Made by a program: the position numbers and the translations under genes
The notes under the pieces: model-generated
Databases searched by the model: none
Seen by the model: the letters and a program-made list of their open reading frames with translations, nothing else
What the model was told of the DNA's origin: nothing
NCBI GenBank assembly: GCA_014800385.1
Contig: JAAVGE010000025.1
Location: forward strand, 1 to 41,187
Length of the DNA stretch: 41,187 nt
Reading direction: 5' to 3'
From: Bacteroidales bacterium
GTDB lineage: Bacteria; Bacteroidota; Bacteroidia; Bacteroidales; Muribaculaceae
Shown: in pieces, positions 1 through 8,901 of the stretch
How positions within the stretch are numbered: the first letter of the stretch is position 1
Layout of the letters: each line of letters opens with the position of its first letter

Positions 1-118
1 AAGCGACGCTAAAAATCCGTGTGTTTAATTTCTTTCAAAATCAATTTATATATTTTATCCCGGGGTGATTCACTCGGCGTTCCTATTCGGCACGCCCTAT
101 TGGTGGGCACGCTTTCCC

Positions 119-311
119 GGGCTGTGTCAAAATTGATGCAGCCCTGTTTTTTTATGTGTTATACGTTCATGGACAGTGATGTATATTCGGCGGATGCTCC
201 AGGGAGCATCCCTACACTCTTGATAATCAACCGGTTATCTCCGTAGGGCTGCTCCATGGAGCAGCCTCATAACCCTGTATACGGCGAGGATGCGCCTATT
301 TTGACACCCTC
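119..311 (+). repeat. ~190-bp dispersed palindromic repeat, copy 1
   Basis: First of five copies of one element in this window. It begins with GGCTGTGTCAAAATTG and ends with TTTTGACACCCTC, so the ends are imperfect inverted repeats. Inside are the imperfect palindrome GGATGCTCCAGGGAGCATCC and the perfect palindrome GGCTGCTCCATGGAGCAGCC. Between them, CCTAC and GTAGG can pair. The ORF at 19..246 is an accidental reading through this repeat. Confidence 0.85.
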
Positions 312-752
312 TTTTTTATTTTGAAAAATTAAAGGAATAATCACTTCCTTTGTACTATGATATTAGCAGTATTATGCATATAGACAGCAATATTAACAAC
401 ATATTAGCATTATTAGAGAACTTCACACTTGACAAAATCTGTTTGGAACTCCCAAATTCAATACCATGGAAGAACTTGACCTTATCCGTCGGAAAAGTAA
501 TGATAAAAGAGCCTATGGCAAATCAAGGAAAGATAAAAAGAACTGAGAAAATAACTTCCTTCCACTGCCATTCCCTCATTATGCACGACAAATAGGCTTA
601 TTTCAGCCATATTTCCACTTCTTACTTCCTTATTTAATATTTTTTTAGTATTTTTGCACAAGATTAGCAGAGGCCAATCAATCCTATAAATATCCCATCT
701 GAATAATTACGCACATTTCACAAATCAATTATATTAACTAAACCAACTATTT
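312..752. other. AT-rich intergenic region, no convincing gene
   Basis: About 440 bases between the repeat and the receptor gene. The track ORF at 350..595 has low-complexity composition and no recognisable family. A second small frame at 466..546 (+) would encode 26 residues, very basic, starting MEELDLIRRKSND. Neither has a clear promoter. I treat the region as non-coding or decayed DNA plus the promoter of the downstream receptor. Confidence 0.4.
649..656 (+). promoter_or_regulatory. Bacteroidetes -7 element for the receptor operon
   Basis: TATTTTTG matches the Bacteroidetes -7 consensus TAnnTTTG and lies about 97 bases before the start codon at 753. No good -33 TTTG is visible at the usual spacing. 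Confidence 0.45.
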
Positions 753-3479
753 ATGATGAAGAGACTTCTTCTCATTACCGGCGCACTAATGCTCGTTTGC
801 CTTAGTTCACTGGCTGCCGGTAACATTAATTGCGTGGGAACAGTTGTCGATGATCAGGAAGAACCTATCATCGGTGCAACAGTTTCTGTTCCGGGTACAT
901 CAATAGGTGTGTCAACCGACATCGACGGACGCTTCTCCATCAGCGCTCCCGAAGGTTCCGACATTCAGGTAGTTTACATCGGCTACAAAACCGTTAAACT
1001 ACCCGCCCGCAAAGAAATGGGTATAATCAAGATGGAAATCGAGGCGGAAATGCTTCAGGACGTTGTGGTGACACAGTCTGTGGCTAAAACCCGTCTTACT
1101 CCCGTGGCACAGTCTGTTGTCAACTACGAAACCATTGACATCAAACTGGGTAACCAGGAACTCCCCGAAGTGCTCAAAACCACTCCCGGCGTATGGACCA
1201 CTCGTGACGGCGGCGGCTTCGGCGATGCAAAAACCAACATGCGAGGCTTCAAAAGCCCCAACGTTGCCGTAATGATCAACGGCATACCCATCAACGATAT
1301 GGAATGGGGTGGCGTTTACTGGAGCAACTGGGCCGGTCTGGGTGATGTTGCCTCTAACATCCAGACTCAGCGCGGACTCGGTGCCACTATCGTTTCAACA
1401 CCCTCTGTCGGCGGTACAATCAACATCACCACCCGCACACTCGACGTTGAAAAAGGTGGTTCCGTATGGTACGGCATGGGCAACGACGGCATGAACAACT
1501 ACGGTCTGAAAGTGTCGACCGGTCTGATGAAAAACGGCTGGGCCGTAACAGTTCTCGGCTCACGCAAATGGGGCGACGGATATGTTCAGGGTACACCCTT
1601 CAACTCCTACAACTACTTCGTCAACGTTTCAAAACGTATCAACGACCAGCATCAGATTGCCTTCACCGCTTTCGGCGCACCCCAGACCCACTACCAGCGT
1701 AACTCCGCCAACGGTCTGTCAATCGAAGGATGGCAGGAAGTGAAAAACTACATGAACGGCGAATCACAGTATCGCTTCAACCCCACCTTCGGTTATGACA
1801 AGGACGGTCAGTGGCGCAACTCCAACAAAAACTTCTACCACAAACCCCAGATCATGCTCAAGCATGTATGGCAGATCGACGCTACTCAGTCACTCTCAAC
1901 CGGCGTTTATGCCTCATTCGCTTCAGGTGGCGGTAACTCAGGTCAGGGTTCAGGTCGAAACGGCTACTCCTATTCCGACTGGTACGGTGCTAACAACGGC
2001 GTTCTCTCAACCAAGTTCCGCCGTGCCGACGGCACCTTCGACTATGCCGCCATCCAGGCCATCAACGCCGCTTCTGAAACCGGTTCCGAACTTATCATGA
2101 CCAAATCAAACAACTCTCACAAATGGGTAGGTCTGGTATCATCCTACAAAAAGGAAATCAAGCAGAAAAACGGCAACGTGCTGGGTATCATCGGTGGTAT
2201 TGACCTCCGTTACTACGTTGGCGAACACAACAACGAAATCACCGACCTCTATGACGGCGAATACTTCATCGATAACAAATATCGCGCTGCCATGGATCCC
2301 AAATACAACTCCCGCGTCAACGACCCCTCATGGGTTTACAAAAAATTAGGTGTGGGCGACGTGATGTATCGCGACTATAATGGCTACACTCTTCAGGAAG
2401 GTATCTACGGACAGGGTGAATACACCATGCTCGACGGTGCCCTCAACCTCGTGCTGTCAGGTGCATTGAACAACACCGCCTACTGGCGCCGTGACTTCTA
2501 CTACTACGACAAGGAGCACGAAAAATCAGAAACCGTCAATTTCTGGGGCGGTACAATCAAAGGTGGTGCCAACTACAACTTCGACAAACACAACAACGCG
2601 TTCTTCAACGCCGGCTTCATCAGCCGTGCACCCTTCTTCTCGGGCGGTGCGTTCCTCAACTCAACCAACTCAAACGCCACCAACAAAAACGCCGTTAACG
2701 AAAAGGTTATGTCGTTCGAACTCGGCTACGGCTACAACTCACGCCCCTTCGCCCTGACCGTCAACGCCTACTACACCCGCTGGATGGACCGCACCACAAC
2801 CCGTGGCGGTGACATCACCAAAGGTGAACTCGCCGGTCAGCGCTTCTACTTCAACATGGAGGGTGTGGACGCACGCCACATGGGTATCGAAGTCAACGCA
2901 AACTGGATTCCCACCCGCTGGCTCAGCATCGATGCCATGGCATCACTGGGTGACTGGCAGTGGGACAGCGATGCAAGCGGTTACTTCTACTCACAGATGG
3001 GTGTGCCCTTGACCGCCTCAATGACTCCCGCACAGGGAATCGGCGCCCCTGACCACCTCCGCGCAACCCTTCTTCAGAAAGGTGTGAAAGTGGGTGGCTC
3101 TGCTCAGACAACAGGAGCCCTCTCGGCAACATTCCTCCCCTTCAAGGGTATGCGTATCGGTGCAGACTGGACCGTCAGCGCAAACAACTACTCCGACTAT
3201 CAGGTGTCATCAAGCGCCTACGAAAACGGCGGTGACATCACCGTGGCCAAACCCTGGAGAATTCCCTGGGGACAGCAACTGGACCTCAACGCAAGTTACC
3301 GCTTCAAAATCGGCGGTGTACGCGCCACTCTCTACGGTAACATCTACAACCTCTTCAACTACAACTACGTTATGGATGCCTACACCTCAACCGACACCCG
3401 CGGCACCTGGCAGAACGCTTACCGTGTGTTCTACTCCTTCGGTCGCACCTACTCCATCCGTATGCGTATTAACTTCTAA
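753..3479 (+). CDS. TonB-dependent outer-membrane receptor with N-terminal CarboxypepD_reg-like domain
   Basis: Outer-membrane active transporter expected to import an unidentified ligand using TonB energy. Residues 1-22 are a signal peptide (MMKRLLLITGALML...). Residues ~25-105 form the carboxypeptidase-regulatory-like beta-sandwich typical of Bacteroidetes receptors, with GATVSVPGTSIGVSTDIDGRFS. A TonB-box-like QDVVVT follows at ~102. The plug domain follows (LPEVLKTTPGVW, NMRGF, INGIPIND), then a long aromatic-rich beta-barrel ending in SIRMRINF with the terminal Phe usual for outer-membrane proteins. At 908 residues it is shorter than classical SusC (~1000-1100), and its partner is not a SusD, so it belongs to the wider TBDR group. 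It lies 13 bases before the lipoprotein gene and is probably co-transcribed with it. The start could also be the second Met at 756. Confidence 0.93.
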   Translation: MMKRLLLITGALMLVCLSSLAAGNINCVGTVVDDQEEPIIGATVSVPGTSIGVSTDIDGRFSISAPEGSDIQVVYIGYKTVKLPARKEMGIIKMEIEAEMLQDVVVTQSVAKTRLTPVAQSVVNYETIDIKLGNQELPEVLKTTPGVWTTRDGGGFGDAKTNMRGFKSPNVAVMINGIPINDMEWGGVYWSNWAGLGDVASNIQTQRGLGATIVSTPSVGGTINITTRTLDVEKGGSVWYGMGNDGMNNYGLKVSTGLMKNGWAVTVLGSRKWGDGYVQGTPFNSYNYFVNVSKRINDQHQIAFTAFGAPQTHYQRNSANGLSIEGWQEVKNYMNGESQYRFNPTFGYDKDGQWRNSNKNFYHKPQIMLKHVWQIDATQSLSTGVYASFASGGGNSGQGSGRNGYSYSDWYGANNGVLSTKFRRADGTFDYAAIQAINAASETGSELIMTKSNNSHKWVGLVSSYKKEIKQKNGNVLGIIGGIDLRYYVGEHNNEITDLYDGEYFIDNKYRAAMDPKYNSRVNDPSWVYKKLGVGDVMYRDYNGYTLQEGIYGQGEYTMLDGALNLVLSGALNNTAYWRRDFYYYDKEHEKSETVNFWGGTIKGGANYNFDKHNNAFFNAGFISRAPFFSGGAFLNSTNSNATNKNAVNEKVMSFELGYGYNSRPFALTVNAYYTRWMDRTTTRGGDITKGELAGQRFYFNMEGVDARHMGIEVNANWIPTRWLSIDAMASLGDWQWDSDASGYFYSQMGVPLTASMTPAQGIGAPDHLRATLLQKGVKVGGSAQTTGALSATFLPFKGMRIGADWTVSANNYSDYQVSSSAYENGGDITVAKPWRIPWGQQLDLNASYRFKIGGVRATLYGNIYNLFNYNYVMDAYTSTDTRGTWQNAYRVFYSFGRTYSIRMRINF

Positions 3480-3492
3480 TCTGATTTAAAAA

Positions 3493-5634
3493 ATGAAAAA
3501 TATATTCAAATCGCTTATGATTGGTGTCTGCGCTACTGCGGCTCTCACCGCCTGCGACGAGAACTCCTGGAACAACGACTACCTCGACGGCTTCGAAGAA
3601 CCGGAAATCTCTAACGTGCAGACCATCACCAAGGACCTTACGGCTGCTGACTACACCGCCATTGCCAAACTTAAAGCCAACATCGCCATCGCACAGAAAC
3701 TCGATGCCGAAAACGGTGGCGGTGACAAATATCTCAACGCCCTGGCCGCTGTGAAAAACGGCTATTTCTCCGATCTGGCAACAGCCAAGGATTACCTCCC
3801 CGCTTTCCTTGACTCTCTCCAGACCAACAACAATGCCGGTCTGATCGGTCTGAGCAACGGCTCACGTATGAAAGTGAACTATGCAACCACCGCCAACCTC
3901 CCCGAAGTAGTTGCCGGTATTGCTGGCGCTGTTGAATACACCTTCACCGAGGATGACTACTCCGAATATATCTGGGAAGGTGAGGACGACTGGGTTGACG
4001 CTGTTACCCCCTCCCACCCTGTCAACAAATATATCACACGCATCCTCAGCGATGCCATTGGAAAAACCGAGGGTCAGTATGCCATCGTGACCTACAACGT
4101 GGCACAGCAGGATCCCAACTTCGGCGGCTCCACCACTCCCGAACCGCAGCCCTTCACCATGAGTTCAGTTCTCGGCTCTGCCAAGGCCGGCGACATGATT
4201 GATGTGGCAGGTGTGATCATGGCTGTCGGCAACCAGGGCTTCTTTGTAAAGGATGCCACCGGCGAGATGGCTGTCTACATCGGCACCTCATTCCAATATA
4301 AATCTTACAACGTAGGCGACCAGGTGAAGTTCTCAGCCAATGTGGCTTACCGCTCATCCAACAGTTACAACCAGTTGACTCTGGTTTCAGGAACTGAAAT
4401 TGAAGTTGCAGGTCATCAGGATGTCACCTACCCCGCTCCCCTGGCAATTTCCGGTGCCGACCTCGACGCACGCATAGCGCAGATGGTTACCGCGGACTAC
4501 GTGACCGAACCTGTCTATGCCACTATCACCGGCACACTCAACGCTGCACTGGCTTCATCAGGCACCTACTACAACCTCAACATCAACGTTCCCGGTGCTA
4601 CCACCGCCGTTGGTTCAATCCTCTGGGGTTCAACCGAACTGACCGAGAAACTCCTCCCCTTCAACGGCAAGGAAATCACCATCACCGGCTACTTAGTGTC
4701 AAAATCAAGCACCAAGTATGTCAACTTCATCATCACCGAACTGAACGGCTCAACCATCACTCCCGCTTCAGCCAAAGTTGACTCACGCGCCGGCAGCATC
4801 TCCTTCGCATCAGAACCCGTGACAAAAGTCTACACCTACTCAGGCGGCGCTTGGGTGGTTCCCTCAAACGTCACCATGCTCACCGATGCCGACTATGCCC
4901 TGATGGGTGTCTCTGACCTCAACGCCACCAACATCAACTTCTACCTCCCCATCTACCTGAACGCCACCTTCCCCTACGCTCAGGCCGACGATGTTGAATA
5001 CGTGGTTTACCGATTCTATGACAGCGTTAACAAGAAAACCATCTACAACTGCTCGGAATGTACATTCAACGGTTCAGAATGGCTTTTCTCCGCTTACCAC
5101 ACCGAATCCGGTCAGTTCATCCTCAACAACTACAAATGGGTGTATGACCCCAGCGTCACCATCGACCTGCCCGCCGGACGTAACCTCGAACCCTCGATGA
5201 GTTTCTTCCAGGCCTGCGTTGACTATGTTTACGAAACCGTCGACGTTCCTCAGTTCGGTGCCACAAGCATCACTTCAGGCGTAGGCTACGTGACATCCTA
5301 CGGTACCAACGAATACTATGCCGGAACTTCAGCCTACCAGGGCAACGTTGACCTCCGCGCAGCATCAGCACGCAAGCAGTGCCCCACCGGATGGGACGGT
5401 TACACCGACGATGAAATCGTTGCCACAATGAAGCATCGTTTCGAATCGGAAGTATGCCCCGCAGCGCTCTCAAAACTCTATCCCGACGCAGCGCCCATTG
5501 CCGGAATCGAACTGTTCTACACCGTCAACTTCGCCGCTTACACCGGCTCAACCTCATACTATTCCGCAATCTACAAGGTTACCGGCAAAGCACAGTTTGA
5601 GTTTGTAAGTTGCACCTGGAACTCCGCCGAATAA
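3493..5634 (+). CDS. Large surface lipoprotein with OB-fold-like segments, partner of the receptor
   Basis: The signal peptide ends in the lipobox ALTAC with Cys21, followed by DEN; acidic residues at this place mark export to the cell surface in Bacteroidetes. Residues ~222-310 resemble the OB-like DUF5689/DUF6359 type (AGDMIDVAGVIMAVGNQGFFVKD...), a short-strand pattern seen in secreted nucleic-acid or ligand-binding modules. A second similar segment is at ~335-405 (ATITGTLNAAL...ITITGYLVS). The N-terminal ~200 residues contain EGQYAIVTYN, and the C-terminal half is aromatic- and Thr-rich. It directly follows the TonB receptor, so by position it would act as the ligand-capturing lipoprotein, but it does not look like SusD. 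Substrate unknown. The family names are from memory of pattern, not a search. Confidence 0.85.
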   Translation: MKNIFKSLMIGVCATAALTACDENSWNNDYLDGFEEPEISNVQTITKDLTAADYTAIAKLKANIAIAQKLDAENGGGDKYLNALAAVKNGYFSDLATAKDYLPAFLDSLQTNNNAGLIGLSNGSRMKVNYATTANLPEVVAGIAGAVEYTFTEDDYSEYIWEGEDDWVDAVTPSHPVNKYITRILSDAIGKTEGQYAIVTYNVAQQDPNFGGSTTPEPQPFTMSSVLGSAKAGDMIDVAGVIMAVGNQGFFVKDATGEMAVYIGTSFQYKSYNVGDQVKFSANVAYRSSNSYNQLTLVSGTEIEVAGHQDVTYPAPLAISGADLDARIAQMVTADYVTEPVYATITGTLNAALASSGTYYNLNINVPGATTAVGSILWGSTELTEKLLPFNGKEITITGYLVSKSSTKYVNFIITELNGSTITPASAKVDSRAGSISFASEPVTKVYTYSGGAWVVPSNVTMLTDADYALMGVSDLNATNINFYLPIYLNATFPYAQADDVEYVVYRFYDSVNKKTIYNCSECTFNGSEWLFSAYHTESGQFILNNYKWVYDPSVTIDLPAGRNLEPSMSFFQACVDYVYETVDVPQFGATSITSGVGYVTSYGTNEYYAGTSAYQGNVDLRAASARKQCPTGWDGYTDDEIVATMKHRFESEVCPAALSKLYPDAAPIAGIELFYTVNFAAYTGSTSYYSAIYKVTGKAQFEFVSCTWNSAE

Positions 5635-5667
5635 TCCACGTCGTCCGACGTCAATAATCATCCTCCA

Positions 5668-5704
5668 AGAGGTTGCGCCAAAAATCGGTGCAACCTCTTT
5701 TTTT
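5668..5704 (+). terminator. Intrinsic terminator of the receptor-lipoprotein operon
   Basis: AGAGGTTGC...GCAACCTCT forms a long stem with a short A-rich loop, followed directly by seven T. It lies 34 bases after the stop codon of the + strand lipoprotein. Confidence 0.9.
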
Positions 5705-5711
5705 CCTCAGG

Positions 5712-5758
5712 GTAAATATTATAAATCTTATAAATCTTATAAGTCTTATAAGTTTTAT
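5712..5758 (+). repeat. 9-bp tandem repeat array A
   Basis: About five units of ATAARTCTT (ATAAATCTT twice, ATAAGTCTT, ATAAGTTTT, and a degenerate first unit). It starts 8 bases after the terminator of the upstream + gene. Same family as the arrays at 15823 and 22936. Confidence 0.85.
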
Positions 5759-5784
5759 GGGACTGCTCCATGGAGCAGCCGCAT
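5758..5784 (+). repeat. Fragment of the ~190-bp repeat (second palindrome only)
   Basis: GACTGCTCCATGGAGCAGCC followed by GCAT closely matches the second palindrome and 3' flank of the dispersed element, but the rest of the element is absent. It abuts array A. Confidence 0.6.
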
Positions 5785-5799
5785 TTACCCACAATAGCG

Positions 5800-5832
5800 A
5801 AAAAAGCACCACCCCAAGTGAAGGGCAGTGCT
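5800..5832 (-). terminator. Probable terminator of the pfkA operon
   Basis: On the minus strand AGCACTGCCC...GGGGTGGTGCT forms a stem with a small internal mismatch, followed by six T. It lies 27 bases beyond the pfkA stop codon. Confidence 0.7.
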
Positions 5833-5858
5833 CTGAATATCTTAAGGTTGGAAACAGA

Positions 5859-6839
5859 TCAGATTGAGAGTCGGCGGAGTGTGTCGAGCAGTGTTCGGTT
5901 GATCGGTTTGTCGTTTTTAATGGCTTTGGTGAACGGCACATAAACGATTTCATCGTTCTTGATTCCGATCATCACGTTGCGCTGATCATCAAGCAGGGCA
6001 TCGATGGCCGCGGCACCCATGCGTGAAGCAAGGATACGGTCAAAGGCTGTGGGAGAACCGCCTCGCTGCAGGTGTCCGAGGATTGACACACGCACATCGT
6101 AGCCGGGATATTCATTTTTCACACGTTCAGCCAGTCCGGTAGCGCCTCCGGTAACGGGGCTTTCCGCCACAAGAACGATCGATGAGTTCTTACTCTTTCG
6201 GAAACCGTTCTGGATAAGTTCGGCCAACTGGTCGACCTCGGTGTATATTTCAGGGATAATGGCAGCCTCGGCTCCTGAGGCTATGGCTCCGTTGAGCGCA
6301 AGGAAACCGGCATCGCGCCCCATGACCTCGATGAAGAACAGACGCTCGTGGCTGGTAGCGGTGTCACGGATTTTGTCCACACACTGCATGATGGTATTAA
6401 GTGCGGTGTCATAACCGATGGTTGAATCCGTGCCGTAAAGGTCGTTATCGATTGTTCCGGGCAGACCGATGATGGGGAAATTGAATTCGTTGGCGAAGAT
6501 ACGCGCACCGCTCAGTGAACCGTCACCACCGATCACCACCAGAGCGTCGATTTCCTGACGGCGGAGAACATCGTAAGCCAACTGGCGCCCTTCCGGAGTA
6601 CGGAACTCCTGGCAGCGTGCAGTTTTCAGAATTGTACCACCCATCTGGATGATATTTGACACGTTCTGTGTTTTGAATTCCACAATCTCGTCGGTTATCA
6701 GGCCACGGTAGCCGCGATATATACCTTTCACTTTGAAACCGCTGTAGATTGCCGAACGGGTCACGGCACGTATTGCAGCATTCATTCCGGGAGCGTCACC
6801 TCCGGAGGTAAGGATACCTATTGTTTTAATATCTGCCAT
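5859..6839 (-). CDS. pfkA: ATP-dependent 6-phosphofructokinase
   Basis: Phosphorylates fructose 6-phosphate to fructose 1,6-bisphosphate in glycolysis; cytoplasmic tetramer in the family. The full-length 326-residue protein has the N-terminal nucleotide loop [12 protein letters not shown] (residues 11-22), GGDGS at 104-108 and PGTIDND at 127-133, and MGRDAGFLA in the substrate region. Gly in GGDGS and Gly in PGTIDND (rather than GGDDS and PKTIDND) point to ATP rather than pyrophosphate as donor; this is a known family rule. It is the last gene of the run pssA - DUF4834 - DUF2461 - pfkA, 48 bases after the DUF2461 gene, and has a terminator just beyond its stop. Confidence 0.96.
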   Translation of the reverse strand: MADIKTIGILTSGGDAPGMNAAIRAVTRSAIYSGFKVKGIYRGYRGLITDEIVEFKTQNVSNIIQMGGTILKTARCQEFRTPEGRQLAYDVLRRQEIDALVVIGGDGSLSGARIFANEFNFPIIGLPGTIDNDLYGTDSTIGYDTALNTIMQCVDKIRDTATSHERLFFIEVMGRDAGFLALNGAIASGAEAAIIPEIYTEVDQLAELIQNGFRKSKNSSIVLVAESPVTGGATGLAERVKNEYPGYDVRVSILGHLQRGGSPTAFDRILASRMGAAAIDALLDDQRNVMIGIKNDEIVYVPFTKAIKNDKPINRTLLDTLRRLSI

Positions 6840-6887
6840 AATATAAGTTTTTGTGATGTTGCAGGTTATGTAAGTTGATATATTTTG

Positions 6888-7568
6888 CTACTCATCGATG
6901 GAGTAGTTGATGAAATCGTTCAGAGGTTTGAGAATCAGGAACATCTCGGCGGTGCGTTCAACCCAGTTCTTGCGACAGAAGAATTTTTCGTCGAGATAAT
7001 GGGCCTTGGCAATATCTTTCAGTTTCAGCAGGTCGGCCTGCGGGTGATCCTTGGGCCATCCTTTAGGGATTGTTTTGAGACTGCTCCCCGCCCATCCGGG
7101 AAATTCGCGCTGCATGGCCGGAGCATCGTTGATGGCGGTGAACTCCTCGATGTTGTCAACAATGGCATGGCGCAGTTTGCGCAACGTGGCCGAATCAGGC
7201 CACCATATTCCGCCGTATACCCCCGACTGAATGTCGCGATCCGGACGGTTCAACCCCATCTGGAGGTAATAACATGCGCGCATATCCTTCTTTCCGTAGG
7301 GGGTGATGATGGCCGAGAAAAAGGTTTTATAGGGTGATTTATCCTGCGAGAAGCGGGTGTCACGGTAGAATCGGTAGGCAGCCTGCTTGGCCGTACATCC
7401 GCGAAGCGACGGATCACCCTGCGCCATCAGGTCAATCAGACGCTGCAGGTCATCGAGCCACAGGGCGCGCAAACGGTCATACTCCTGCTTGTGGTCCTGA
7501 AACCACTCGCGGTTGTTGTTGCGCTCAACCTGCTCTAAAAAACGGTATAGTTCGGGAATGTAGTTCAT
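6888..7568 (-). CDS. DUF2461 family protein
   Basis: A 226-residue soluble protein of the DUF2461 (TIGR02453) family, whose biochemical role is not established. Recognisable family features are the N-terminal LYRFLEQVERNNNREWFQDHK, the central YRFYRDTRFSQDKSPYKT and GIWWPDSATLRKLRHAI. The length is normal and there is no signal peptide. Its start codon overlaps the stop of the DUF4834 gene (ATGA type), so the two are translationally coupled. Confidence 0.88.
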   Translation of the reverse strand: MNYIPELYRFLEQVERNNNREWFQDHKQEYDRLRALWLDDLQRLIDLMAQGDPSLRGCTAKQAAYRFYRDTRFSQDKSPYKTFFSAIITPYGKKDMRACYYLQMGLNRPDRDIQSGVYGGIWWPDSATLRKLRHAIVDNIEEFTAINDAPAMQREFPGWAGSSLKTIPKGWPKDHPQADLLKLKDIAKAHYLDEKFFCRKNWVERTAEMFLILKPLNDFINYSIDE

Positions 7569-7903
7569 GGCAAATCCTCAAATTCAACATCCGTAATCTG
7601 TTGTTCAACCTTGAATTTCACCGATGCGGTATCGCTGTTGACACGCTCCGATGCTTCAACGCGTATTTCCTCAAACTCGACGTATTCACCCACCGACCCG
7701 TCAATCTTCTTCTTTCTGACCGCAGGTTCGGGGGCATTACGCTGCCTCCGGCTTTTTTTACCCGCATCTGACGACCCGGGCATCTCACCGTTCATCATAC
7801 GGTTGAACTGGCGATACTGACGGCGTATTTTCAGTGCCACTTTCAGCACCGGCCACACTATCACCAGACCCAATATAAATAATATTAAAAAGAATATCCA
7901 CAT
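7565..7903 (-). CDS. DUF4834 family small membrane protein
   Basis: A 112-residue protein with one N-terminal membrane helix (residues 1-24, MWIFFLILFILGLVIVWPVL) and a basic, then acidic, low-complexity tail containing KKSRRQR and GEYVEFEEI. This matches the Bacteroidetes DUF4834 pattern, of unknown function and commonly found near phospholipid synthesis genes. It sits 48 bases after pssA and overlaps the DUF2461 gene. The cytoplasmic tail with its YVEFEEI motif may bind a partner, which is speculation. Confidence 0.8.
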   Translation of the reverse strand: MWIFFLILFILGLVIVWPVLKVALKIRRQYRQFNRMMNGEMPGSSDAGKKSRRQRNAPEPAVRKKKIDGSVGEYVEFEEIRVEASERVNSDTASVKFKVEQQITDVEFEDLP

Positions 7904-7951
7904 ATTTTTCTCTGTAACAAAGATGAAAACAACTTCATGACAGGTTTTGTT

Positions 7952-8668
7952 TTATGCCACCGAGGGACGGAACAGCGAGCCTGACGACAGCAGGATGTAA
8001 AGCAGGATGGTCCACATCAGTCCGGTAACACCAAAAATCGCCACAAGCGCAACGGTAGCAGCAATGATGAGAAACCGGAGCCAGTTGTCACGCAGCGAGA
8101 AGTTCTTGAATTTCAATGAGAACATGCGCATGTTAACAACCATCATCAGCGACACCGCAACAATGATGGCCACACTGACCCACACGGGAAACTTCACCCC
8201 GTCGGCAGCAATCATATTGACATATCCAATCCAGAAAATAGCGTTGGCAGGGATAGGCAGACCGGAAAATGTAGTCTTCTGCGTCTCGTCGATATTGAAC
8301 TTAGCCAGACGCAGCGCACCCATCACAGGGATGAACAAGGCCGCGTAACTGAGCCAGCATCCACCGGTGCTCAGGAGCAGCGCATTAAGCATCAGCATGG
8401 CAGGAGCCACTCCGAAACTCACCAGATCGGAAAGCGAATCAAGTTCCTTTCCCAAAGCGGAATAGGCATGAAGCAATCGGGCAGAAGCGCCATCGCAGAA
8501 ATCAAACAGCGCCGAAGCCGCAATGCAAATAAATGACCACTGAAACCCTTTCAGGCCCCAGCATATATCCTCATTGAAGTGAAATGCAAAAATTATAGCC
8601 ACCACCCCGGAAAGCAGATTCATGGAGGTGATAGTGTTAGGTATGGAGTTCTTTATTGTCTTAAACAT
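7952..8668 (-). CDS. pssA: CDP-diacylglycerol-serine O-phosphatidyltransferase
   Basis: Makes phosphatidylserine from CDP-diacylglycerol and serine at the inner membrane, the step before Psd in phosphatidylethanolamine synthesis. The CDP-alcohol phosphatidyltransferase signature D-x2-DG-x2-AR-x8-G-x3-D-x3-D is complete at residues 56-81 (DFCDGASARLLHAYSALGKE...). Several hydrophobic helices cover residues ~15-55, 85-150 and 165-235. 238 residues is typical. First gene of the operon that runs to pfkA, with a perfect TAnnTTTG motif upstream. The companion psd is about 7.6 kb away at 16308..16997. Confidence 0.94.
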   Translation of the reverse strand: MFKTIKNSIPNTITSMNLLSGVVAIIFAFHFNEDICWGLKGFQWSFICIAASALFDFCDGASARLLHAYSALGKELDSLSDLVSFGVAPAMLMLNALLLSTGGCWLSYAALFIPVMGALRLAKFNIDETQKTTFSGLPIPANAIFWIGYVNMIAADGVKFPVWVSVAIIVAVSLMMVVNMRMFSLKFKNFSLRDNWLRFLIIAATVALVAIFGVTGLMWTILLYILLSSGSLFRPSVA

Positions 8669-8725
8669 TGTCCTGTGATTCTAAAATTTCTAATTCTTTA
8701 CGGGAAAGCACTTCTTCCCCTATTG

Positions 8726-8733
8726 CAAAGTTA
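8726..8733 (-). promoter_or_regulatory. -7 element for the pssA operon
   Basis: On the minus strand TAACTTTG fits TAnnTTTG exactly, ~58 bases before the pssA start codon. Confidence 0.6.
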
Positions 8734-8780
8734 TAAAAATTTTACAAAACATCATCCATAACCCCTAATCTTTTTCTTTG

Positions 8781-8818
8781 AAGTCGTCTAAACTTTTTTC
8801 AGGGTAAAGATTCTTTAC
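8781..8818. other. Terminator-like dispersed sequence plus small palindrome
   Basis: AAGTCGTCTAAACTTTTTTCAGGGT resembles the terminator at 32187 (AAGTCATCTCGACTTTTTTCAGGGT), but here no + strand gene ends nearby. It is followed by the perfect palindrome GTAAAGATTCTTTAC (8804-8818). Confidence 0.5.
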
Positions 8819-8901
8819 GGTTTTGAGCAGATTTCAATACATGAAGAGGTAGCGATGCGGGCATCGTGACCGATGAAAGGATTGATATTTCGGTTAAAAT
8901 T

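Noticed and set aside
19-246. 75-residue ORF, and similar ORFs at 15787..16068 and 17127..17336 sharing VYSADAPGSIPTLL
   Set aside because: They are readings of the ~190-bp repeat; the frame is not kept outside it and loops differ between copies.
350-595. 81-residue + strand ORF upstream of the receptor
   Set aside because: No recognisable family, no promoter, and low-complexity start; kept only as a remark in the gap entry.
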